This document shows, one piece after another, positions 49,317 through 59,163 of a stretch of DNA of 64,000 nt (position 1 is its first letter; the number at the start of each line of letters is the position of its first letter). The notes under the pieces are model-generated. The model was given only the letters and a program-made list of their open reading frames with translations. It was not told where the DNA came from and ran no database searches. A program made the translations under genes and the position numbers. The DNA is from Coprinopsis marcescibilis (taxonomy: Eukaryota; Basidiomycota; Agaricomycetes; Agaricales; Psathyrellaceae). Location of the stretch: NCBI GenBank assembly GCA_004369085.1, contig ML210242.1, positions 31,791-95,790 on the forward strand, read 5' to 3'.

Positions 49317-51355
49317 GTCGAATCGCCTTGGAGAGTATTGTATATCCCCTCCATGCTTTTATATGCCAGATTTCGATCATGGGACACCATGCATCCACCA
49401 AGCAGGAAAGGAATGGGGATTCGCTTTTCGTCGGACCGGCTGAAGGGTTGTTCGAAGTTCGAAGCTACCAAGTCTGACTGGCGCTACGATGCATGGAATA
49501 GCCAAGGCATAGGTGACTTTCAACCTGCGGAGAGTTCAAAGATTCACCATACTGTCGGAAGTCGCGATCGAGATCCGAGAGGTGCAACCCGAATCCGATG
49601 ACCAGAATGCAGTTTAGAGCGGACGCTTTCCAGTAGTGCTTCGATCAGGAATTCTCAGCGATATATGCTGTCGAGTTAAGAATGTGAAGCGGGTCCATGG
49701 GGAATGTCACAAGAAGCGTGGCTTACGTTAGAGGATTGCACCACGCCAATCGGCTGAAATAACGGGAATGACGCTTGCATAAATATTCTTCGTCCTACCC
49801 CATATTTGTGGGGAAATACGCATGTACGCCTACGCACACGCCTATAATGACAGCGGATCACGACTGTGTTGAGGTCGGCAAAAGTCAATGCTTCTTGAAC
49901 GATAACTGGGCTGATAGTGAGAGCATGAATATACCAGAAAACGACCAGAGTTGCCGAAAAGTTCTTGGTGATTGTCCGATGAGGAAATATAAAAATGGGT
50001 AAGGATTACTTCACTCACGGAGGCTATGTAAAATTGATGTATCCATCTAGTGTAGCTTGGGAATGCGCAATCTACAAGAGGACAGATCCGGAAGGAAGAA
50101 TTTGTAGAGCACTAAAGTAGTTTCCGAACATGCCGCAACCTGCTCAAAGGATGGCAACTCAAAGCAGTGGGTTTTATCCTGATGTGCGAATGGTACTCTG
50201 GAGTTCCGGCAGTCGAGATTATTATCTTTATGCTCAAACGGTGGGTGATCCTAGTCGTGGTTAGTATGTGGAGAAAATGTGAATGGCTTGCTGACGGTGA
50301 TAATGGTTACCACATGCCTTGTAGTGACTTCCTGATTGATCTTGTCCTACCTTGTCTTGGGAAAGAAATCCGTAACACTCAAGATATTGCATGGCTTCTA
50401 AACTTCTCCAACGGCCGTGGCACGCGAAGTCTGTCCAACGAGAAGTCCATAACAACAGAAAACAGCACCCAAGCGAGAAACGGCCCCACACTTGGGAAAC
50501 AACTGGGACATTTGCAGATGCATCAAGGAAGCCGACGAGATGTACCTGGAAGTAAGCAGTTGCTCTGTTAGATGCGGCCACGGTCGTCGTGTTAGTGATT
50601 ATCGATGAAGAGGAATGCAAATGCATTAGGAGTAAGGACTGACCATGCGACCTCATGCGATTCGTTCACGCCGATTCCCTTAGCCTTATTCCCGACCCAC
50701 GCCCTCAGGATACCTTGCGCACTTGTCACAGGGAGTCCGAAAATCCACGGGGCCGAAAGTCAAGGATACCACGACGTTGTTTCACGGAACCAAACGTGGA
50801 CCGCCAACGAACCCACGCGTTAGGCTGGTAAACGGGGGCATGGTATTAGTTAGTATTGTTGCCGTACGTCGTCGACAGCATCTGCATGTCCAGGGTTGTG
50901 TTGGGTCCCAGAGACCCCCACTTGACGGCCCTCACAGCGACTTCAAGCTATTTTCTTTCTATAAGGCCTCGGTCAACCTGGAACCAAGGGACCATCGTTA
51001 AAAGATGACACCCACCTTCGTTCCTGTACCAAGGTTATCAAAATTTATATATGTAGTTCGATCTCTGTGGATGCACAGTTGGAAGTGCCGACAACATCAC
51101 CACATTGTACTCACCAACTGCATTTCCGTATTGATAGTAGAAAGGCTGAAGCAGACCAATGCCAGCACGACCGTGTTAATGCATCCGATGACGCACGGAC
51201 CGTGTGTTGCCCCTGTTTGGTGTGTTGGGATTCGGCTTAAAAATTGACCATTCGATTGTACATGGAACAGGAAGCCTAAACATCGTACAGTACTTCCACA
51301 TTCAGTACCCAATAATCACAAATCTTGTACCTACGGAAAGACCTCCGAAAACGGC
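49317..51355. other. Amylase A promoter and intergenic region
   Basis: About 1.4 kb next to the amylase is recognisably related to the region before copy B. A minus-strand frame of 131 codons (50261-50656) overlaps the conserved block but has no recognisable domain. The right part is the 3' flank of the GH51 gene. Confidence 0.5.
49356..49363 (-). promoter_or_regulatory. TATA box of amylase A
   Basis: TATAAAAG on the minus strand, 40 bp upstream of the start codon, within a block also present before copy B (CATGATCGAAAT just upstream). Confidence 0.7.
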
Positions 51356-54300
51356 TCAATACGCCTCGAATATCAGGACAGCAACGCTGACACCAGGCGC
51401 CGTAAAGTTGAATGTCTTTCCGGTCGGGATGTTCAACGTCCTGGGAACCATGGTGTTCGGGTTGGTGGGCGTGTTACTCGAAGTTCCCGTTCCGCTGATG
51501 ATTTCTGCCGTCCCGCTGCTTGCTACAGTGTTGAATGGCAATACGAATGTGAATTGGCCCGCCGCCGCCGCAACGTTTACCGTCTGCAAATCGTAAACAA
51601 GGGTTCATTCCCACTGAAAGCGGGATTTAATGCGTACCTTGATAATTATTTGCCTGGTATTACGTTTCCGAACGACACTCCAGAAAAGCGTGCCCGTGCG
51701 AGCTGGTAAAGTACTCGGAATGTACTCATCACCTCGGTATACGCTGAAAAGCTAACAACCAAAAGTCGTCATAATCCGAAACCAATGACCAATGTGGATG
51801 CAACATACCTTTTGGATGTAAAAGCTAGCAGATCGGTAAACAGTATTCGCACTGATGACATTGTCAGTGCAACGCAATATAAAGTTAAAACTTCAGATAA
51901 TCACTCATGGGCGAGAAGGTTTGGTGTCTAGAAATTTATTGTCAGCGGCCACAGCTCGCGCTACCCGAAAATTTTCTTGCGTACCCATTGGTTCCTGGTC
52001 GTGTGCTGAACCACATTGTGAGCACCTCATTAATGTACACTTAATGACTGACGCCCTGCTCACCCCGAGTAACGGAGCGTATGCTGCCGCAAACCTAAAA
52101 GGGAATTAGCATAACCCAAGGTAGAGGATATATCCACGTATACGCACACAATGTCACTGTTCCTCTCCAATCCCGTCATGAATGCAGCCTCGCCAGCAGC
52201 GGCTTGCATCGTGGGGTACACCAATCGACCATTAGCAGGTGAACCAAAGAGATCGTTAGGATTAGTTGAGATAGCTGCATACTCTCCCTAGTTAATAAAA
52301 AAGAAGTCTTAGATTATTCGACAGTCCATGAAATGAGTGCTTTATGTGTACATACCTCAAAGTATTTGGTTCCGTTGCGCTGTACCGACGGGCTTAGTCA
52401 ATAGAACAAGAGCTGGAACGAGATCTAAGGCTCACCCTGAAGCCGTCATAGTAGAACGAGTTTTGAGCGAACCAGGCTGGGAGATTATACATGAGAATCT
52501 TAGAGCGTAACCAGAGAAGAAAAAAGCGTACTGGGGGTTTGGTAGACATGGACATCGTAGTCAGTGGGATTGGGGTTGAGAACAGGGTCAAAAGGCCTAG
52601 TCGTCGCAATGAACCCTATAAATGAGGTTAGAATATGGGCCAAGTAATTGGCATATGTTGTGCAAGGACTGACTGAGCTGGGGGAATTGCGCCTTGAGAG
52701 CGTTGGCAAATGCTCTCCATCGGTAGACATAGCTTGCAGAGGCGAAGAAGTCCTATCGCGTAATAAGTAAGTCATGCACAATTCGGCGTAAAATCTGGGT
52801 ACGCACTTCGTTGCCGATCTCGACAAAACGCATGGCAAATGGCTCAGTGCGGCCTAAAGATCTTCGCAATGCAGCTGTGACTCAAGAGTTAACCGCTTGT
52901 CGACGTTTGGGTACAACAACAACTGAGTTTACCTGCCGCGCTCTTATCGGGGTCGCCAATAGCAAAATTGATCTATGTAGATGAGTGAGAAAAGGTCACG
53001 CCACAGACCGTTAAGAACCATCGAGGGCGTACCTGGTCAATGGCCTCCTGGATGTAAGGTTGCAGTTGATTTTCGGGGACGCTGTAGCCACCCAATGCGT
53101 AGCCTTGGGGTAACAGTGAGACGGCATGAACTAGAACTTGCTTGGAGGATTTTAACAGTACCTGCCCAAACACCCATGATTGGCTCTGCACCAAGGTCTT
53201 CGCACCAATAAAGGTAATCAAGCAGTCCAAGTCCACTATCACATTGCCCCAAGTCAGCTCAACAAGAACGAACGAGGAGAAACCCTGGAGCGAACTCTGT
53301 GTTGATATAGGTCCAATCTCCGAGACGGCCCGGTCTGTCAACGAGCGGTCCAATCTGTTCACCACCTCCACTGGTAAGCCCCCTGATATCAAATGACTGG
53401 GGGAATGTTCGTACAGTGTTCCTCCATTGCCATCGTCTTTCGAGAGTCCAACCTTCTAAATTATTTCCACCGGGGAAACGGAAGAACGAAGGCTTCATCT
53501 CTGCGAATGCCTACAAAGTAGCACCCATGCCATCAGCACCAAGGTACCAAATCGAGCCCGGTGGCATCCAGGAAATGAATCCAACATACCTCTGCAATAT
53601 CAGCCCTCATTCCATTGGGCCTATTCTTGTAGGTCGGCGGGAACAAAGACAACATCGCGAAATTGATCGTTTGTCCCGAAGCAGCAGGCGCATCAGCGGT
53701 AATGGCGAATAGATTAGCTGTTCCAGACGGCGTAACAGTCGCGAGGATGTCCACTGCGACACTCCTCCATGTCGTCTGCGATCCAGATACTGCGATACTT
53801 TGAGTTCCAAGAATTTGCCCGGCAGTAGTTTGCAGCCTGATAGTGAAATTTCCTGCGAAGTTGGTTGCGCTGGGGAAGCGATAATAGAAAGATGCTTTAT
53901 AGGTTGTTCCTGCCGTTACTTTGAGACCTGTGCGAAAAATGCGTTGTCAAAGTCTCTTCTGCGGAGAAGGGATTGAATGGAGATTACCGGCATATCCAGT
54001 GTTGGCCACACCGATCGCCCCTGAGCGACCAGATGGTATTACCACTTCAAGGGCATTTGGTAGTCGCGATGAAACGGGGGTGGTTTCTCTGATAACCCGG
54101 ATTGTCGCGCCGTTCACTGCCTGCCAACCAACAAGAGAGGCCGCGGTTCCTAACGTGTGTGGCTCTGTATTTAGTCAGTGACTACCTATGCGTGTGCACA
54201 CTGACCTGGTGTCACGAGCTGGAGGGCACGGTTCTGCAGTACTTTAAGATGCAAAGGTTAGAAAACGAAGGCCGGCGGAGTAAGCACAACATACGTTCTG

Positions 54301-54674
54301 CATACAGGCCACCGTCACCACTCTGAAAGGACGGCGAAGTCACTTTCTGAACTTTTGGGACAAGAGAGAAACACCTACGTACTGAATGGGTATGTGAGCA
54401 GTGGACTTAATATATGGTAAATAAACGAATGCTTACGCTAATGTCCTAATAATGTTGTGCAAGCCCTGTTATTTGAATACACGGGCATGGAATAGGATCA
54501 AGTACCTCGTACATCTGACCCCCTGAAATTAACCCGTCAGCATGAGCCTCAAAAATATAAGCGGTCAATATTACATAGGGTCGAAGGGATTTCATGGCTA
54601 GCTGCTGCATTGATGTTGACCGTGACTGCCCGCGCTAACCGTAGGCACAGTAGAAAAACAGAGAAAGAAAACAT
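51356..54674 (-). CDS. Secreted alpha-L-arabinofuranosidase, GH51
   Basis: Retaining exo-enzyme that removes arabinose from arabinoxylan and arabinan. The inferred start MFSFSVFLLCLRLARAV is a signal peptide, followed by NINAAASHEIPSTLWGQMYE and SGDGGLYAELLQNRALQ, the family N-terminal motif. Further family blocks are PSFFRFPGGNNLEGWTLERR, DSGLGLLDYLYWCEDLG, RFVEIGNE (acid/base Glu) and YFEGEYAAIS (nucleophile Glu). The C-terminal beta domain ends VSVAVLIFEAY. The gene is cut into well over a dozen short exons. Joining MYE to SGDGG needs a 9-nt exon (DIS) and probably a 3-nt exon (Tyr). The start at 54674 was chosen because it gives a signal peptide and keeps the family frame across the first intron. 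It lies between the two amylase copies. Confidence 0.9.
54379..54445 (-). other. Putative 9-nt and 3-nt microexons in the GH51 gene
   Basis: On the minus strand, 54437-54445 (GACATTAGC) is preceded by ATTAG and followed by GTAAGC. 54379-54381 (TAC) is preceded by ATTCAG and followed by GTAGGT. Introns on either side of the 3-nt exon are each about 55 nt, the normal size here. Together they supply D-I-S-Y where the family usually has D-I-[SN]-H before SGDGG. Skipping only the 3-nt exon also keeps the frame. Confidence 0.6.
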
Positions 54675-55407
54675 CCTGGGATCCTTTCAAGCAAGTCACT
54701 TCTGCGAGTACTTCTCTTATATACCTCGGAATATCCCTGTCCTATTCACCATGACCGAAACGTAGAGCCTAGCAGGATTATCCGGGGGCCTAGGGCCTTC
54801 AAGGAATCCGCCTCGCGTCATGAGAACTTCAGTACGATACGAGCAAGGAGAATTGAGAAGAGACCAAGCCTACCCCATTAAACAAGTGGGGAAACTTGGG
54901 GCTCGACCTTCCCGCCATACGCCTCTGGAATGGAACAGACAAACACTGACGGTCGAATTCAAGCATTCGCGAAGCAGGAAGTTGGTTTCGTCGAATCATC
55001 TGTTGAATCAGGTGTTGTATGTCGTCGTCGTCCGTGACACTTGGGAGAAGCCGATTTGAGGTTCGAAGGTTCGAGTTATAGATAGAGAGTTGACCCTATT
55101 GACACCGTCACGGCAAAAACTCTGAAAATGCCGCCAGGCGTGATTAAGGATTGCGACTTGCGGGCCTTCTTCGTCCATTCAGTCCGTTCAGAACACGATG
55201 GGCATGTCAGGTGCAATTGAAGATACAGGTCGGAGCCTGGTATCTCCGTAAAGGCCTTGAAGGAAGTATCCTCTACCGAGGTGGAAAGCGATAAGTCGTG
55301 GCATTAAATGCAAGTCTAAGCAATAGGTAATAGTAATTTTGTGCTGTACTGGATTAGATTGAGGCGCCTATGCAGCTACTTTGTTCAGACTCACCATTCG
55401 ACCTCCG
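54675..55407. other. Intergenic, GH51 promoter and uS8m 3' flank
   Basis: An 80-codon plus-strand frame (54820-55059) is basic and has no recognisable family. Otherwise nothing is seen besides the GH51 TATA box. Confidence 0.5.
54716..54723 (-). promoter_or_regulatory. TATA box of GH51 gene
   Basis: TATATAAG on the minus strand, about 42 bp upstream of the inferred start codon, a spacing like that of the two amylase genes. Confidence 0.6.
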
Positions 55408-55872
55408 TCACCGTGCCCGGCAGATGACTTCTCCACCAAGCTTCAATTGAAGCGCTTCCCTCGCCTCCAGCCACTCGTGCTCTGGATGGCTCGTCCTTAC
55501 GACGGCTACTTCGCCCATTCCCAAAGGCTTGATTGTCTGAGCTCTCCTCCCTGTGCATATCCGGCGAATCTCTGACACGTCCATATAGATCCGCTTGCTA
55601 GGCTTGCTGACGAGTTCCATTTCACTCAGAACCGGCATGTCATTGCGATACTTGAGGTCCGCCCATATTCTGCGCTCGGCGTCGCCTGCGGTGTGGAAGT
55701 CAGTCGGCGACGGTTTGTGGGTAGTTCCCCGCGTCACGGATGAAATGAAGCCAGCTCGGAGGAGGATTGATAGGATTCCGAGGTTTTGGTTGGTGTGATC
55801 GACGAGAATCTTCTGGTGGCGTGCCCGGAAGGCATTCTGAACATGCGAGCAAAGGTAATGAGGAAGAGGCAT
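55408..55872 (-). CDS. MRPS8: Mitochondrial small-subunit ribosomal protein uS8m
   Basis: An intronless 154-codon gene, normal length for the mitochondrial S8 family. Motifs in order: LCSHVQNAFRARHQKILVDH, NLGILSILLRAGFISSVTRG, RIWADLKYRNDMPVL, ELVSKPSKRIYMDVSEI, LGMGEVAVVRTS and REALQLKLGGEVICRAR, the S8 C-terminal signature. It binds the central domain of small-subunit rRNA. No long targeting sequence is visible, as is common for this protein. It is unrelated in function to the glycoside hydrolases around it. Confidence 0.93.
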   Translation of the reverse strand: MPLPHYLCSHVQNAFRARHQKILVDHTNQNLGILSILLRAGFISSVTRGTTHKPSPTDFHTAGDAERRIWADLKYRNDMPVLSEMELVSKPSKRIYMDVSEIRRICTGRRAQTIKPLGMGEVAVVRTSHPEHEWLEAREALQLKLGGEVICRAR

Positions 55873-56567
55873 GGAGACGACCAGGACCCTTGGACAACGA
55901 CGAGGACAGGTTGCGCTGGACAGTCACATCGCCGTGTACATTTTCCCTGCACGTCAACAAGACCAAATAACGATCATGACGTCGCGTCGTCGCTGTTGAG
56001 CACAGCGACGACCCTAATTTCCTGGGATAAAATATTGCTGATACCGTCGTAGCCCATTTATATGGCGAGGTAAGTGACTGGCTTTACGACCAAGCGAATT
56101 TTGATTCCTGTTGAAGCTGGAACGCCCTTAGTCAACTAACTCGGAACAGACCTTCGACTCCAAAGCAATCTTGTGGACGCACTACCGTCCCAGAAAGACT
56201 CTTTCTAGACCTGATATCCTATAGATGTGGTCATTGAACTGGGTACTCGGACTCAAATATCATGCATGTTCACTTGCGCCAACCTTACAGACCTCGTACC
56301 ACCAGACCAAAAGCGCCAGGCGAGATTCTGCCTATTCAACGGTTCAAAATATCGCAGATCATGATATAAGGCTGTTGGTAAGGCTCGTTGCTAGTGGATT
56401 AAACCTTCCAGCGCTCAACTCTAGGTACATATAACGCAGATTCTTGGACATGGCCTCCATTCCAGACCACAATGAAAACTAGGGATCCAACCGGTTATTA
56501 ACGCAGTGACTTGAGACTTCGTAAGAACAGACAGAACGGACCTGCACTCGACCCGGACCCCATACAA
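55873..56567. other. Intergenic region between uS8m and the small hypothetical gene
   Basis: No gene is recognised. The leftmost part is the short upstream region of uS8m. Confidence 0.5.
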
Positions 56568-57051
56568 TTAAAGTTCGTCTTTCTTCGACCTCTTGTACAG
56601 CTCTCGTTCCTCCGGGAACTCCACATGTACGATTCCATCACTCCCAGCACTTCTCTCTTTCAAGAATCGAGCAACCACATCTTCTGTTCCAAGGGGACTG
56701 CTGTAGACGTGGGTATCTTCTAGCTCTCCAACCCGCCCAACATAGTTTAGGGATGGATGAAGATCGGAGAGCGTTGCAGGTGACGAGTACAGCGAACTTG
56801 AAGAGGCTAGAGTAACCACGTAGTATGCATTGTTGGCTCTGTCGAGCTGTAGTGGTTGCTGTGACATGTATGACTGTGTAAGTGCGTGTTACCGTGGAAG
56901 TGTTATGACACGGCGAAAGTAACCTAGAATGCTCGCCGTCCGCATTGCGAAGACATCCCGGAAGCATTTGCGCCATCGCAGACAGGGGCAAGATCACATC
57001 GCCAATGGTCCGTGCGTTTACCCATGTCGCGTCGCTCTGACTCTGAGCCAT
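56568..57051 (-). CDS. Small hypothetical protein
   Basis: The main exon (up to about 56880) encodes YYVVTLASSSSLYSSPATLS, LNYVGRVGELEDTHVYSSP and ends RELYKRSKKDEL. A short first exon, MAQSQSDATW, can be joined in frame by an intron of roughly 130 nt with a GTAAAC donor and a TTACACAG acceptor, giving about 110 residues. Without it, translation could start at MSQQPLQ (56867). No signal peptide is visible, so the terminal KDEL is unlikely to act in ER retention. The YVGRVGELED core looks like conserved protein sequence, but I cannot name the family. Confidence 0.5.
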
Positions 57052-59163
57052 TGTATGACGTCTAAAAGTCTTCTCTGCAACATATTGAAGAAAGCTGGGT
57101 GTATCTGGGACTGGCTTCCTCTGCACCGTCACAGCTAACATTACCAAAGTTTTCGTAGATTGGTACGCCAGGGTACGGCGAAGACTTTCACTCCGCTCCA
57201 GTGCGTGGATCGTTTGGTATGCCCGCCTGGTCTCGGTTGAACCAAGTCCATTTCTCGGGCGGCTCAGCGCTCAGGCCTCAGGCCTAAGCTTTCGGCCCCG
57301 TGGAATTTCGGAGTGGCGACAAGCGAGTAAAAACGCTTGACGAACTCCGTAGCTGCAGTACTTCGATTCATCGAGTGAGTCGGGAATCGGTATGGTGAGT
57401 CGCATGGTTAGTACGGACTTTTGCATTTCTCTTCATCGATAATCACAGGGACGATGGTCGTGGCATCCAGGGCAGCAACTCTTGCTCTATTTCAGGCATA
57501 CACATCGAATTTCTCGACGGTATTCTCTGCATATGTCCAAATTGTGCCCATCCGTGGGGCCATTTCCAGGCATTTCCCATTCCATGTTGCCCTTCAAGCT
57601 CCGGCGTTCTCACTGGAGACGTCTCACGCGTGTCGAAGGGCATTGGGTCCCTACAGAAGCCTAGAAGGGCGTGGAGGGCAGTGAAAATCGAGATTGGTTA
57701 CTACAAGTGGATGTATTTCCCAAGAGAGATCAATCAAGAAGCCCATTATAAGGCATGTGTTAACCATTATTACTTACCCTTACTTTCTGAATTCTTACCA
57801 TAGTCTTGTACAGTCGGGCTCTTGAAACAATCGGACAAGCAGGAGAATCTTGACATTCGTATTCTTCGAGGCACTTCCTCGTTAACCTCATTAACCTCGT
57901 TAAAGACAACTTCATTGCGTTTCCCCAAGGCTAGTACGTCTTTATTGAATCACCTTCGCCCAACGCCTGTCAGAGTTCGAGGATATAGCTTTTGCAGTCG
58001 TCTGTTGGATTACGAGGGCCGGCGCAAATGACCAACAGCTGATTCGGTGACACTTCCCTTCTAAGGAGTTCTGTTGCTCTTCTATCGAATACATAGTACG
58101 GGAGAGTACGGGTCCCTTGTGCATTGCCGATCGACCGACTGTTCTAAAGCATCCGTAAGAGCATTATCACAAGTCTCAAATCTCGCCCATGTTCCCAAAA
58201 ATCCTCATCGGACAATCACCACTAATTTACGAGTTGTTCTAGCCTTTCTAGACCACAACCCACACTACATTTCTCTGTAAACCTGGGATCTTGTCAGAGA
58301 TTCGCTCGGCCGAAAGCAGCAAAGCTTACTGAGACATAATCTGACATGATCCGCTGCCATGGAGTTGTCCATCTTTATTTCCCCACAAACCTGGGGCAGG
58401 ATGGCGACTTTATGGGTGCAACATTTTGGTTGCCGGGTTGTGCAGACTCATTTCCTGCCTGTTCCTGCACCAATTTGCAAACCGCAACGTTGAAGGGCAG
58501 ATGTTTGTCACTCCTTGAGTTCGCTACACGACATCACCCCCTCTCCTCTTCTGTGACGCACCACCCAAGGATTCCTCTTCGTCGGAATCAGCCAAGTAAA
58601 GGTAAGTTGTCGTCGACCCATCATCCCCGCATCTCCCCCGTACATCATCTCCCCACAAATTTCCCCTTTTGTGGGTCGGAGGCACACACTGATTGCCGGG
58701 ATATGACTTTCCCCAGCCTCCCTACCCGGGCCATGCTTCTTTAACCTTCGCCACCCCCACTTCGAGTACTTGACCCGAGAACACATAGCAACACACAGCA
58801 GCACATAAGTTCCTTTGAGAATTCTGAATCGAAGAAAAACGAAAGCCTCCGCTTTCTCCATCACAGCGAGCCGTGATTTTGGGTTCAGCGTCTCAATCAG
58901 AATGTGCGCAAGTATGGCAACCTCCGGTATTAACTCTTACAACCCTGCCGTAGTAGCATGGTAGCGCCAGCCAAACTTGGCAATTTCGAAAAATTTCGAA
59001 CCATCGTGAAGACGATCCGACAAAAGGGCGAATCCCCATTTTGCGACTTCGCTGCCGCATGGATGCATGCTCGTTCTGCAGTGGAACCGGTCTCATGATC
59101 GAAATATTGGTATATAAAAGCAGTTATGAATTTCAGACGAAAGGGACCCCAAGGCGACTCAAC
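57052..59163. other. Amylase B promoter and conserved upstream flank
   Basis: From about 57280 rightwards the sequence is related to the inverted flank of amylase A. An 87-codon frame at 57421-57684 overlaps the best conserved block. Short G/C-rich hexamers of the carbon-repressor type (CCCCAC, CTGGGG) occur at 58381, 58391 and 58651, but they are common by chance. Confidence 0.5.
59113..59120 (+). promoter_or_regulatory. TATA box of amylase B
   Basis: TATAAAAG 44 bp before the start codon, in the same local context as the element before copy A. Confidence 0.7.

Larger units (their letters stand above)
46628..50750 (-). repeat. Left arm of the inverted amylase duplication
   Basis: The amylase A gene and about 1.4 kb of its 5' flank match, in inverted orientation, the amylase B gene and its 5' flank. 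In the flank the clearest matches are near 50585-50660 (CTCTTCATCGATAATCAC and the block GTCGCATGGT) and near 50730-50755 (CTTTCGGCCCCGTGGA). Between these the arms are diverged and carry indels. The outer limit is approximate. Confidence 0.75.

Noticed and set aside
50261..50656. 131-codon minus-strand frame upstream of amylase A as a separate gene
   Set aside because: It overlaps the conserved flank block, but similarity to the other arm is at the nucleotide level with indels, and no domain or splice pattern is visible. Kept only as a possible element.
58381..58656. Cluster of carbon-catabolite-repressor type hexamers before amylase B
   Set aside because: The degenerate SYGGRG consensus occurs often by chance. 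No counting statistics could be run, so it is mentioned but not annotated as a site.
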